Part shown: piece after piece, positions 1 to 8,795 of the stretch
Position numbering within the stretch: the first letter of the stretch is position 1
How the letters are laid out: the number at the start of each line of letters is the position of its first letter
NCBI GenBank assembly: GCA_963703895.1
Contig: CAVPFX010000003.1
Coordinates: 62,001 to 126,000, forward strand
Length of the DNA stretch: 64,000 bases
Direction: 5' to 3'
Source of the DNA: VRUE01 sp963703895
GTDB taxonomy: Bacteria; Actinomycetota; Thermoleophilia; Solirubrobacterales; 70-9
Translations under genes and position numbers: made by a program
The notes under the pieces: generated by a model
Database searches by the model: none
Told to the model about the DNA's origin: nothing
The model's input: only the letters and a program-made list of their open reading frames with translations

Positions 1-2
1 GC

Positions 3-851
3 CTCAGCCGCTGCGTCTGGCTCGTCCTCGGTAGCACCGCGATCTACCTCGCCTTCAACGGCCTCTACGTGATCACCCTCGCCTTCGCCAGCAACTACGA
101 CGCGGGCGACGCGACCGTCCTCTCCTACGCCTACCTCTTCGCCAGCTACCTGGTCGCGGCGACCGGCTTCGCCCTCGGCATGTCGCGGATCGCCGACATG
201 CGCCGCGGCGCCCTCGCCGATTGGCGCGAGGTGATTGCCGACACCGTGCCGGCCGGCTTCCGCTACGCGATGCTGCTCGTGGCACCGGCGCTAGCCGCCT
301 TGGTCGCCGGCGGCGCCAGCCTGATCGGCGAGGTGCTGCCCGCCAGCTTCGACCCCAGCCAGGTCGCCCAACTGCGCACCTTCTCCGCCCTGCTCGCCGC
401 CTGGACCGTGGCGGCGCTCCTGGTCAACCTGCTCCTGCCAGCCCTCTTTGCCCTCGGCCGCGCCAAGGTGGTCAACGCCCTCGCGCCGGCGATCGTCGTC
501 CTTCACATCGCCGTCACCGCGCTGGGCGGGGTCCTCTTCGGTGCCGAGGGCGTGGTCGGCGCCTTCTTCATCGTCCCACTCGCCTTCGCCGCGGTTCTGC
601 TGCTCGTCGGCGCCGGTCGCGCCAGCGGGCCGATCGCCCGCGAGCTCGCCCGCGACGGACTGCGCTTCGCGGTGCTCGCCGCGGCCAGCTTCGGGATCGG
701 CGCCGTGATCGGCGAAACGCTTGCCAGCGGAATCCTCTCCCCGCTTCTGACCATCGGCATCGGTTCGCTGCTGTACGCCTCGATCGGCCTCCGCCTGGCT
801 GGCAGCCAGGTGCGACTGCTGGTCGGCGCCGTGCGGCCAGCCTCGACATGA
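3..851 (+). CDS. MurJ/Wzx-like lipid-linked glycan flippase, C-terminal part
   Basis: The reading frame is open from the first bases of the window, so the N-terminus lies outside it. The visible ~280 residues are almost wholly hydrophobic, with about eight membrane segments separated by short basic loops. A stretch resembling MurJ/MVF proteins (PAGFRYAMLLVAPALAALV, about residues 80-98 of the visible part) precedes a long membrane pair. Proteins of this superfamily move undecaprenyl-linked precursors across the cytoplasmic membrane. The stop overlaps the next start (ATGA), so the gene is probably translationally coupled to the downstream glycosyltransferase, which supports a glycan-export role. 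Family assignment from half a protein is tentative; a Wzx-type O-antigen flippase is the alternative. Confidence 0.6.
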   Translation, partial: LSRCVWLVLGSTAIYLAFNGLYVITLAFASNYDAGDATVLSYAYLFASYLVAATGFALGMSRIADMRRGALADWREVIADTVPAGFRYAMLLVAPALAALVAGGASLIGEVLPASFDPSQVAQLRTFSALLAAWTVAALLVNLLLPALFALGRAKVVNALAPAIVVLHIAVTALGGVLFGAEGVVGAFFIVPLAFAAVLLLVGAGRASGPIARELARDGLRFAVLAAASFGIGAVIGETLASGILSPLLTIGIGSLLYASIGLRLAGSQVRLLVGAVRPAST

Positions 852-2698
852 ACGTCGCGGTCCGCCCGCAGGCCGCCAGGGAATCGTGGGGGGGCCGGAC
901 GGTGGCCCAGGCACGCCGCCTCGCCGCCAATCCGGACGCCCGCGCGGTCGCTGGCCTGCTGCTCGTCTTCACCCTGCTCGCCGGCCTCAGCTGGCGCGCC
1001 TGGGGAGTGCCCTCGGTAGACGCTGGCCACGAGCTGAACGTGGCCAACTCGCTCGCCTCGGGAGGCCAGCCCTACGGCGACATCCGCTACTTCTACGGTC
1101 CCGTCGGCCTCTACGCGCTCGGCGGCGCCTTTGCCGCCTTCGGCGCCAGCTTCACCACGGCCTTTGCCTTCGGCCTGCTGCAGTCAGCCGCGATCCTCGC
1201 CGCTTTCTACGCCCTCGCCCGCCAGCTGCTGCCCGTGCTGCCCGCGGCGATCTCCACCGCCCTGGTCGCCGCGATCGGCTTCTCCGGCACGGCCTTCAAC
1301 TTCGTCCTGCCGCACACCAACTCAGCGACCTTCGGCATCCTCTTCCTGCTCCTGATGCTGCTGGCGCTCTCGCGGGAACGCCTCGTTCTAGCCGGACTCT
1401 CCGCCGGTATCGTCGGCCTCACCCGGCCCGAGTTCGTCGCCGTCGCCGGCCTTGCCGGGCTGGCCTACCTCGTCGGCTATGCCCGCCAGCACGGGATTCG
1501 GGCGGCCCTGAAGGCACTGGTCCCGCTTGCCCTGCCAGCCCTCCTGCTCGCCGGCGTGGTGCTCGCCCTGCTCGCAAACAGCGTCGGCGCCAAGCGGCTC
1601 TTCGCCGAGAACCTCTGGCCGGTCGACTTCCTCCGCATCGCCGGCTTCGGCTCGCAGCAGTCCTGGGCACCGATGGATCTCGAAAGCCTCGTCGCCACGA
1701 TCGCCCGCGCCGGCATCTACTGCACGATGCTCGCCGCCGTCGTCGGCGCAGCCATGCTCTTCAGCGGGGCAAAGACCAGCGCTGCGCGCGTGCGCGCGCT
1801 CTGGCCCCTCGCCGCAGCGGCATTCGGGCTGCTCGCGCTCGACCTCGCCTGGCGTGGGCTCGGCATCTTCGCCCCCGCACAGGCGGCCGTGCAGGAAGAG
1901 GCCACCCACCTGCTGATCGGGATGAGCTGGCTGCCGGCGCTCGGCTTTGCCGCCTGCGCCGTGGTCGGCATTCGCCTGCTGCGCGGCGGCGGGCCGCCGA
2001 TCTCCGATTCCTGGGGCTTCGACCTCGCCCTGGTGGTCGCGGCGGCGGCGCTCGGCGCTCGCGCCTATGACGCCTTCACCGCCGAGGGCTCCTACGCCCC
2101 CTACTACGCTGCTCCGCTGGTTCTGCTGCTCGCCGTGCTGCACGACCGTCTCGGCCAGCGCCTGCCCCAGGCCCGGACCGCTCTCTACGGAGCGCTTGCC
2201 GCCGTCGCGATCGGCCTTGCCGCCTATGCCCAGATCGCGCTCTACCCGGATCGCAGCGTCGCGGTCAACACTCCGCGTGGCGGCTTTACCACTACCCCCG
2301 CCTCAGCCCCGGCGCTGGCGGGGACACTCAACTTCATCCGCTCGCACACCTCGCCGGGCGAAGCGATCCTCGCCCTGCCCACCGACTCCGGCCTCAACTT
2401 CATGGCCGACCGCCCGGCGGCGCTCTACGACGCGATGTTCCTGCCGGGCCTGCTCGACTCGCGGGCCGACGAACGCGAAGCCATCGCCCAGCTCGAGGCC
2501 GAGGACGTCCGCTACGCGATCGTCGACCAGCGGCGCTTCGTCGGCTACCGCTACGAATACTTCGGCGTCGACTACAACCGCCTCCTCGCCGCCTGGATCC
2601 ACCGCAACGGGCCCCCCGTCGCGACGTTCGGCGACGGCAACCGGACCGCCGGCACCAACCCGCCGACCACGTTCGAGATCTACAGGGTCGACGGGTGA
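848..2698 (+). CDS. Polytopic GT39/ArnT-like glycosyltransferase
   Basis: A 616-residue membrane protein. I place the start at the ATG overlapping the upstream stop (ATGA); the frame is open further upstream, but that part has no hydrophobic character and overlaps the flippase gene. The N-terminal third has a membrane segment followed by a loop with VDAGHELNVANSLASG and QPYGDIRYFYGP, which matches the acidic loop and G-x-x-P-Y-x-D pattern of GT-C enzymes of families 39/83 that use polyprenyl-phosphate sugars outside the membrane. About ten further hydrophobic segments follow, then a ~130-residue soluble C-terminal domain. Its position between a flippase and a deacetylase-like gene supports a role in surface glycan decoration. 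The substrate cannot be read from sequence. Confidence 0.65.
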   Translation: MNVAVRPQAARESWGGRTVAQARRLAANPDARAVAGLLLVFTLLAGLSWRAWGVPSVDAGHELNVANSLASGGQPYGDIRYFYGPVGLYALGGAFAAFGASFTTAFAFGLLQSAAILAAFYALARQLLPVLPAAISTALVAAIGFSGTAFNFVLPHTNSATFGILFLLLMLLALSRERLVLAGLSAGIVGLTRPEFVAVAGLAGLAYLVGYARQHGIRAALKALVPLALPALLLAGVVLALLANSVGAKRLFAENLWPVDFLRIAGFGSQQSWAPMDLESLVATIARAGIYCTMLAAVVGAAMLFSGAKTSAARVRALWPLAAAAFGLLALDLAWRGLGIFAPAQAAVQEEATHLLIGMSWLPALGFAACAVVGIRLLRGGGPPISDSWGFDLALVVAAAALGARAYDAFTAEGSYAPYYAAPLVLLLAVLHDRLGQRLPQARTALYGALAAVAIGLAAYAQIALYPDRSVAVNTPRGGFTTTPASAPALAGTLNFIRSHTSPGEAILALPTDSGLNFMADRPAALYDAMFLPGLLDSRADEREAIAQLEAEDVRYAIVDQRRFVGYRYEYFGVDYNRLLAAWIHRNGPPVATFGDGNRTAGTNPPTTFEIYRVDG

Positions 2699-4314
2699 GC
2701 GCGGCCGACCCGCTAGCGGTCGGTGTCACTCCGGCCGAGCAACTGCAGCTCCGCCCGCTGCTCTTCGCCGCACTCGAAGCCGCACTGCCGGTTCGCTTCG
2801 AGGGACGCGCGCCGGGAGAGCTGCGCGGGCTCGATGCGTTGCTGGCCCTGGGCTCGAACGCCGAGGCTCCCGCTGGCTTGCCGAGCCTGTCGCTGGCAAT
2901 CGCCGAGCCTGAGACCGAGGGCGAGGGCGAGGAGGTTTCAAACACCCTTGCCGACGCGGCCCAGCTGGACCGGCGCCTGCGGGGAGCGAGCCTGCCGGAC
3001 AACCGCTTGGCAACGGCGCTCGGCCAGGGAGCGGAGATCGCCGCCCGCGAGAGCGCCACGGTGCTCGCCGCCTGCTCCGGGACGCCGACCTGGGCTCGTG
3101 AGCACGACGCAGAGCGAGCCCTGCTGATCCCCACCGAGCTCGGCGAGCGAGAGGCCTTGCGCGAGCGCCTCTGTTACCACCGCAGTGCCGCCCTGCTGCC
3201 TCTGATCCACTTCCTACGCGAGCACACCGAGGCGATCCGCTGGCAGCCGCCGGCCGCCAGGGCGAGCCTCCTCTTCGACGACCCCAACCTGCACTGGCCT
3301 TCCTATGGCTTCGTCAAGCTGGCCGAGCTCGGTGCCCACGCCCGCGAGCACGGCTACCACGTCGCCCTCGCGACCGTCCCCCTGGACGCCTGGTTCGCCC
3401 ATCCCGCCGCACTGCGCGCGCTGAGACAGAGCGAGGGTGCCATCTCCCTGCTCGTCCACGGCAACGACCACGACGGTGCCGAGCTCGGCCGGCTGGACAG
3501 CGAGGGCGATGCCGTAGCGCTGGCAGCCCAAGCCCTGCGCCGGGTCGGGGCCTTCGGCCGCCGCACCGGCGTCGGCGTCGATCGCGTCATGGTCCCGCCC
3601 CACGAGGCCTGCTCTCAGGCGACCCTGGGCGGCCTGCGGCGCTGCGGTTACGAGGCGATCACGATGACCCGCCCCTATCCCTGGGTCGAGTTCGAGCCGC
3701 ACTCCTGGCTGGCGCGCCCAGCGGACGCCGGCGCCCTGGTCGGCTGGGACCCGGCCGAGTTCGTCGAGGGCGTGCCGCTGCTGCTGCGCCACCCACTGGC
3801 CGACCGCTCGGCGGCCGAGCTCGTCCTGCGCGCCTTCCTCGACCAGCCGCTGATCCTCTACGGCCACCACGAGGACGTGCTCGGTGGCCCCGAGTCCCTG
3901 CTGGAGGCGGTCGAAGCGGTCAATCGCCTCGCCCCTAGCCGCTGGTGCTCGCTGAGCGAGATCGCCGCGACCAGCTTCGAGACCCGGGCACGTGGCGATC
4001 GCCTCGACGTTCGGCTGCTGAGCAGAGCAGCGCGAATCGACGTGCCCGCGGGAACGACGCACCTCTCAGTTCAGCTGCCGGCGTTCGGCATCGACCCCGA
4101 ACGGCAGCTGCTCAGGGTCAACGGCGAGCCGGCCGGCCTCGGCGAGCCCGTGCCCGTCCAGCCGAACAGCACCGTCGAAACGACACTGGCCCCCCTCGAC
4201 GCCCTCGACACCGAGAGCGTCCCCTCCCCCCGCCGTCGCCCGCTCGCCGTCGCTCGCCGCCTCGCCAGCGAGGGACGCGACCGCCTCGCTCCGCTGGCCA
4301 GTCGCACCCGCTAG
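2695..4314 (+). CDS. Polysaccharide deacetylase-like protein
   Basis: A 539-residue protein starting at a GTG that overlaps the previous stop (GTGA). The central part carries a plausible NodB-like metal site: LLFDDPN near residue 195, HGNDHDG near 257, PPHEAC near 302 and YGHHED near 387. This arrangement (paired aspartates, then H-x-x-x-H-type loop, then a late histidine pair) resembles carbohydrate esterase 4 or DUF2334-type deacetylases. The first ~150 residues are charged, not membranous, and unassigned; the C-terminal ~100 residues look like a beta domain. No signal peptide is visible, so it may act in the cytoplasm. Third gene of the plus-strand glycan operon; the gene ends in a palindrome shared with the convergent gene. 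Function is inferred. Confidence 0.5.
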   Translation: MSAADPLAVGVTPAEQLQLRPLLFAALEAALPVRFEGRAPGELRGLDALLALGSNAEAPAGLPSLSLAIAEPETEGEGEEVSNTLADAAQLDRRLRGASLPDNRLATALGQGAEIAARESATVLAACSGTPTWAREHDAERALLIPTELGEREALRERLCYHRSAALLPLIHFLREHTEAIRWQPPAARASLLFDDPNLHWPSYGFVKLAELGAHAREHGYHVALATVPLDAWFAHPAALRALRQSEGAISLLVHGNDHDGAELGRLDSEGDAVALAAQALRRVGAFGRRTGVGVDRVMVPPHEACSQATLGGLRRCGYEAITMTRPYPWVEFEPHSWLARPADAGALVGWDPAEFVEGVPLLLRHPLADRSAAELVLRAFLDQPLILYGHHEDVLGGPESLLEAVEAVNRLAPSRWCSLSEIAATSFETRARGDRLDVRLLSRAARIDVPAGTTHLSVQLPAFGIDPERQLLRVNGEPAGLGEPVPVQPNSTVETTLAPLDALDTESVPSPRRRPLAVARRLASEGRDRLAPLASRTR

Positions 4315-4331
4315 TAGGCAATGCCTACTAG
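4311..4331. terminator. Short perfect palindrome between convergent genes
   Basis: Two 10-base arms around a single central A (CTAGTAGGCA / TGCCTACTAG). The TAG stop codons of both convergent genes lie inside the arms (4312-4314 on plus, 4328-4330 on minus). A hairpin at the end of two facing genes suits a bidirectional terminator, but there is no U-tract on either side. Confidence 0.4.
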
Positions 4332-5320
4332 AGCCCGTAGGGCAAGCGGACCGGCGAGGTCGCGTCGCGAACCAGGAGTCCCGGCTCGCCGCTGCCGTCG
4401 GCGGGCACCGTGTAGACGTTGCGGCCGTCGGAGTAGGTGAGGGTCCCCTCGTCGAGCCACTCGGGCTGGTCGTCGATAGAGCGTTCCTCAGCGACGGCGT
4501 GGTCCTCGAGGGTGGCCACGTCCAGCACCCGCAGGCGCCAGCGGTTCTTGCCGTCGATCCGGCTCTTGTAGGCGATCTGCCGGCCGTCGGGCGAGAGCGA
4601 TGGGCACTCGACGCCGTCGCGCAGCACGCGCATCTCGCGTCCGCTGACGCTGCCCTCGACCAGGTAGTGATGGTCTCCGGTGGCCAGGGTTGCGTAGAAG
4701 CGGTCGGAGTCCCGCGAGTCGAAGGTCATCCCCCAGAAGTTGAAGTCGACCGCGTCAAAGGGCTTGCCGCCCTTGCTGACGCTGAACTGCTCGAGCTGGC
4801 CGATCGCCTTGCCGGCCTCCATGTCGACGACGTAGGTGCGGGTCGAGAAGGCCGTGCTCGATTCGAGGTAGGAGTCGCCGCTGACGAAGACGGTCATCGC
4901 CCCGTAGCGCCCGTCGGCCGAGACACGCGCCCGCGAGGGCAGGCCGCTGAGCGGAATCGAGTCGGTTGGCCGCAGGTCGGGCCCGAAGACCTGGCCGGTG
5001 TAGTCCACGCCAGAGGGCGCCACGCCCATGCAGAGGCCGCGGCCGGCGGCGAAGTAGACCCGCTCGCAGCTGAGATCGTCGCTCCTCGGCTGCTCAACCT
5101 TGCCGTGGTCGACGATGAAGACGCGGCCGTTGAGCCGCGGGTTCGAGGGATCGACCGCCCGCACCATCAGCTCGCTACGGGCCAGCACGGCGCCGGCCTG
5201 GGGCCTGGCGTCGGTGGTCGTCTCGCTCGGCCCAAGCGCGGCGTAGGCGACATAGGCGCCGGCACCGAGGACGCAGAGCGCGACGATCGCGATCAGGATC
5301 TTCGGGCTGCGGCTATCCAT
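4328..5320 (-). CDS. Membrane-anchored TolB-like beta-propeller protein
   Basis: About 330 residues from the ATG at 5320, which overlaps the end of the upstream MFS gene by 8 bases. An N-terminal hydrophobic anchor (ILIAIVALCVLGAGAYVAYA) precedes an extracytoplasmic region with repeated WD40-like TolB blades, seen in segments such as CPSLSPDGRQIAYKSRIDG and DQPEWLDEGTLTYSDGRNVY. Such propellers bind proteins or glycans at the cell surface. The overlap with the MFS gene suggests co-transcription. Specific partner unknown. Confidence 0.6.
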   Translation of the reverse strand: MDSRSPKILIAIVALCVLGAGAYVAYAALGPSETTTDARPQAGAVLARSELMVRAVDPSNPRLNGRVFIVDHGKVEQPRSDDLSCERVYFAAGRGLCMGVAPSGVDYTGQVFGPDLRPTDSIPLSGLPSRARVSADGRYGAMTVFVSGDSYLESSTAFSTRTYVVDMEAGKAIGQLEQFSVSKGGKPFDAVDFNFWGMTFDSRDSDRFYATLATGDHHYLVEGSVSGREMRVLRDGVECPSLSPDGRQIAYKSRIDGKNRWRLRVLDVATLEDHAVAEERSIDDQPEWLDEGTLTYSDGRNVYTVPADGSGEPGLLVRDATSPVRLPYGL

Positions 5321-6575
5321 GCACGGGGGCGCGCTGCGAGCGCAGCAGCAGCGGCGCACCGATCGCGATCGCCAAGACCAGGCCGAGGCCGAAGACGAGC
5401 ACCGCCTGCTGCAGTCCAAGCGCGAACCAGAGCGCGCCGAAGATGACCGAGGAGAGCAGCTTGCCGATGCTGACCACTGTGGTCAGCATGCCGAGGCCGC
5501 TCGCCTGCAGCTCCTCGGGCAAGATCGCCCCGGCAAGCGCCGCGGTCACCCCTTCGGTGGCGGCGAAGTAACCGCCGAGGCCGATCAGGCAGACGATCAG
5601 CAGGCCGTATCCGAGTGTGCCCATCAGCAGCGCACCGTAGACGACGAAGAGGAGGGCATAACCCCCGAGCAGGACCGGCACGCGGCCAACCCGGTCGGCT
5701 AGCTGGCCGACCGGTATCGCCAGCCCCATGAAGGCGACCGCGGTGATCACGTAGAGCAGCGGGAAGACCGCCGGCTCGAAGTCAATCTTGCGCTGCAGGG
5801 CGACGTAGATCAGGGCGTCGGAGACGCTGGCCAGCGAGAGGACCCCGGCGGCGAAGAGCAGCGGCGCAAAGCGCCGGTCGCGCACCAGGCCGACCATGCC
5901 CCGCAGCGAGGGGGCCTCAGCGTCGTCGCGCGGCGCCCGTTTGGGCTTGCCCTGCACGGTGAGGATGAGGACGGCGAGGCCGAGCACGGCAAAGAAAGTG
6001 CTGACGACGAAGACGGCGTCGAAGCGGGCCGGCGCGACGAGCAGGATGCCGAAGGCGATCAGCGGCCCTAGCATCGCCCCGGCCGAGTCCATCGCCCGGT
6101 GCACGCCGAAGGCGGTGGCCAGCCCGGCTTTGCTGCTCGAGAGCGAGATCAGGGCGTCGCGCGGCGCCGTGCGGATGCCCTTGCCGATCCGGTCGAAGGC
6201 GACGATCGCGCCGATGCCGCCGATCGTGTTGCCGGCGGCGACCAGGGCGACCTTGCCGATCGCGGAGATCCCGTAGCCGGCGCCGGCGACCTCCTTGGGC
6301 TTGCGCCAGCGGTCGGCGGCGAAGCCGCTCGCCACCTGAACCAGCGCCGCGGCGCCGCGGTAGGTGCCGTCGATCGCGCCCAGGGCCAGCGGGTTGGCGC
6401 CGAGGGTGAAGACGAGGTAGAGCGGCAGGACCGTCGCCACCATCTCCGAGGAGACGTCGGTCAGCATGCTGACCATGCCCAGCATCACCACGTTGCGCGG
6501 CACCCGCAGGCGCGAGGAGCGGCGTGCCCACAACTTGGGCTTGAGCAGGGCTTTGGACGCTTCTACTTGGTACAT
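5313..6575 (-). CDS. MFS transporter
   Basis: A 420-residue major facilitator with about 12 membrane segments. The N-terminal half has the motif DRIGKGIRTAPRDALI, typical of one subgroup of bacterial MFS permeases of unknown substrate, and loop 2-3 has ADRWRKPK, matching the G-x-x-x-D-R-x-x-R/K family signature. The start ATG at 6575 gives a short basic N-terminus before the first helix. It lies 6 bases after the stop of the upstream fusion gene and overlaps the propeller gene, so the three are probably one operon. Export of a glycan precursor or related metabolite is possible but not shown. Confidence 0.7.
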   Translation of the reverse strand: MYQVEASKALLKPKLWARRSSRLRVPRNVVMLGMVSMLTDVSSEMVATVLPLYLVFTLGANPLALGAIDGTYRGAAALVQVASGFAADRWRKPKEVAGAGYGISAIGKVALVAAGNTIGGIGAIVAFDRIGKGIRTAPRDALISLSSSKAGLATAFGVHRAMDSAGAMLGPLIAFGILLVAPARFDAVFVVSTFFAVLGLAVLILTVQGKPKRAPRDDAEAPSLRGMVGLVRDRRFAPLLFAAGVLSLASVSDALIYVALQRKIDFEPAVFPLLYVITAVAFMGLAIPVGQLADRVGRVPVLLGGYALLFVVYGALLMGTLGYGLLIVCLIGLGGYFAATEGVTAALAGAILPEELQASGLGMLTTVVSIGKLLSSVIFGALWFALGLQQAVLVFGLGLVLAIAIGAPLLLRSQRAPVHG

Positions 6576-6581
6576 GGCTCG

Positions 6582-8795
6582 CTAAGACAACGAGCCGACT
6601 AGTCCTTTTCTCGCACTATCGGCTGAATCCGCCAGCCCGAGGCGATCGCTCACCTGACCGGCGACCTCTTCAGCGAAGCCCATCACCGAGTCGCCGTTGA
6701 GTAGGTAGGGGTAGATCTGGGCATTGGAAGCCAGCGCGAGACCCTCGACGCCGGGCCAGATCGGGGCGACGCGCTCGCCGCCGCCGGGACGAATCTGGTG
6801 CACCGGCTCGACCAGCTTGGCCCGTTGCACGGTCCAGTCGACCACCTCGTCGCGGCTGAAGCCGGGCGAGAGTCGGGCCAGGTAGTCGGTGAAGCGACGG
6901 TAGACCGACTCGTCGTCCTCGCTCTGCTCCGGCGCGCTGGGTTCGCAGTACTTGGGCAGGTAAACCAGGTGGAGGCCGTCGGTGTGGTCGGTCCCCAGCA
7001 CCTGGGAAGTCTCAATCGCGCTCGTCACCGGCGTCGACTCGGTGATGTTGATCGCGTAGTAGGGCAGCAGCGAGCGCGGCACCTTGATGATCGTGCAGAC
7101 GCAGCCGAGCCAGCGCTCCGGGTACGGAGCCAACAGGCCCTGGTGGCGCTCGGGCAACAGGAAACGAAGGGCGGGCGGCTGCAGGGTCGGGATCGTCAGG
7201 TCGAACTCGAGCGTCTCGCCCTCGAGCTCGACACCGGTTACCGCGCCGTCGGCGTCGGTCGCCAGCCCCTTGACCGGCGCCTCGGTTCGCGCCTCGACCC
7301 CGAGCTCTTCGGCCCGGGCGACCATTGCGTCGATCAGCCGCTGGTGGCCGCCGACGATATGGCCCATTTCCTCGCCGCCACCCTTGCCGCGCGCTCCCGA
7401 CATGCGCCGGGTGCGGGCCCAAAGGTAGGTCGCGGGCAGCCCCGAGGGGTCGCCGTCAAAGCGGGAATCGAGCAGCGGCTTCCAGATCCGCTCGTAGACC
7501 TGGCGGCCGCAGTGGCGGCGCAGCCAGGTATCGAGCGGGATGCTCTCGAGCTTGTCGTAGGAGCTGCGCAGCTGACACTGGGCGACGAACCAGCCCAGTC
7601 GCAGCCGCGCCGGCGGGCTCAGCGGCGAGAAGCGCAGCAGGTCGCCGAGGCCGTTGAAGTCGTGCATCTCGCCGTTGGCGAAGAAGCCGGCGCCAACCGG
7701 GGTGAAGCGCAGTTGATCGCCCAGCCCAACCTCCTCGGCCATCGCGATCATGCGCGAGTCGGCCGGCGTGATCACGTGGTAGAAGCGGTCGACCTGGTGG
7801 CCGCCGAAGTCCATCGTGCCGGCCAAGCCACCGAGGCTCGGGCCGCGCTCGATCACGGTCACCTTGGCGCCGGCCTGCGCCAGGCGCAGGGCAAGTGAGG
7901 TGCCGAGCACCCCGCCGCCGACGATGCCGACCTTAGGCGGCATCGCGCTCATCCCGGCTGGGCGACTGGCTGGGGCTCGCTGCTCGCGATAGCGGCAGGC
8001 GAGCTGCGCCTCGGTGACGGGCTGCTCCCTCGTCGCCTCGGCCAGCGGCGAGACCGGCGGCGGCTGGATGCGACCGACCATCTGCGCCGCCATCACCCGG
8101 AAGTAGGCGAGCACGGTCGGCTTCAGCTGCATCTTCGACTCGCCCTTGCGGGTCGTCCAGTCGTTGGTCGTCGGCACCTCGGCGACGCTGGCGCCGGCGT
8201 TGTAGAGCTTCAAGAGCAGCTCGACGTTGGCGGCGAAGCCGGGCTCGCGCACGAGCAGGTAGCCGTAGGTGTCGGCGGCGCGGCGCAGGGTGCCGGCGCG
8301 GTAGACGCGGTAGAGCGAGGAGAGCGTGTGGATCTGGCGCAGCCCCCCCAGGTACCGGAAGGTGTTGGAGACGGACTTGCTCGCGGCCAGGCGCCAGCCC
8401 GCGACGCCGACGATCTTGCCGCCGGGGGCGTAGACCGAGGCGAGCACGACGTCGGTGCCCTGCTCGAAGACTTCCATCATCCGCGGCAGGTCGGAGAGGT
8501 CCGAGGTGGTATCGGCCTCGAGGGTGACGATCGCGTCGTCATCCGAGGACTCCTTGAGGGCGGAGCGGATGCCGGTGTTGATCGCCGTGCCGAGGCCGCG
8601 GTTTACGGTGTGGCTGACGATCGCCAGGTGCATGTCGCGGGCGTGCTCGCGGATCACCTCGGCGGTGCCGTCGGTGGAGCCGTCGTCGACGATGATCACG
8701 CGGGCGCCCAGCTCGCGCGCGACCGGCGCCAGGTCGGCCAGCAGCTTGGGAATGTTTTCCGCCTCGTTGTAGGCGGGAATGACGAAGCGGATCAC
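6582..8795 (-). CDS. Fusion of GT2 glycosyltransferase and FAD-dependent NAD(P)-binding oxidoreductase
   Basis: A 737-residue two-domain protein with a GTG start overlapping the previous stop. Residues 1-250 are a GT2, DPM1-like nucleotide-sugar transferase: FVIPAYNEAENI, VIIVDDGSTDGT, TLEADTTSDLSDL. After a ~40-residue linker, residues 290-735 form a Rossmann flavoprotein (VGIVGGGVLGTSLALRLAQ, then IERGPSLGGLAGT) resembling the amine oxidase/protoporphyrinogen oxidase family that also includes UDP-galactopyranose mutase-like enzymes. The first domain would transfer a sugar to polyprenyl phosphate; the second may modify a sugar or lipid. An ATG at the start of the flavoprotein part (MSAMPPK) could be a separate start. 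A one-base indel joining two genes is the alternative to a true fusion. Confidence 0.7.
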   Translation of the reverse strand: MIRFVIPAYNEAENIPKLLADLAPVARELGARVIIVDDGSTDGTAEVIREHARDMHLAIVSHTVNRGLGTAINTGIRSALKESSDDDAIVTLEADTTSDLSDLPRMMEVFEQGTDVVLASVYAPGGKIVGVAGWRLAASKSVSNTFRYLGGLRQIHTLSSLYRVYRAGTLRRAADTYGYLLVREPGFAANVELLLKLYNAGASVAEVPTTNDWTTRKGESKMQLKPTVLAYFRVMAAQMVGRIQPPPVSPLAEATREQPVTEAQLACRYREQRAPASRPAGMSAMPPKVGIVGGGVLGTSLALRLAQAGAKVTVIERGPSLGGLAGTMDFGGHQVDRFYHVITPADSRMIAMAEEVGLGDQLRFTPVGAGFFANGEMHDFNGLGDLLRFSPLSPPARLRLGWFVAQCQLRSSYDKLESIPLDTWLRRHCGRQVYERIWKPLLDSRFDGDPSGLPATYLWARTRRMSGARGKGGGEEMGHIVGGHQRLIDAMVARAEELGVEARTEAPVKGLATDADGAVTGVELEGETLEFDLTIPTLQPPALRFLLPERHQGLLAPYPERWLGCVCTIIKVPRSLLPYYAINITESTPVTSAIETSQVLGTDHTDGLHLVYLPKYCEPSAPEQSEDDESVYRRFTDYLARLSPGFSRDEVVDWTVQRAKLVEPVHQIRPGGGERVAPIWPGVEGLALASNAQIYPYLLNGDSVMGFAEEVAGQVSDRLGLADSADSARKGLVGSLS

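Noticed and set aside
221..847. Upstream extension of the GT39 gene frame
   Set aside because: It overlaps the flippase gene fully and is Arg/Pro/Ala-rich with no membrane pattern; the ATG at 848 with an ATGA overlap is preferred.
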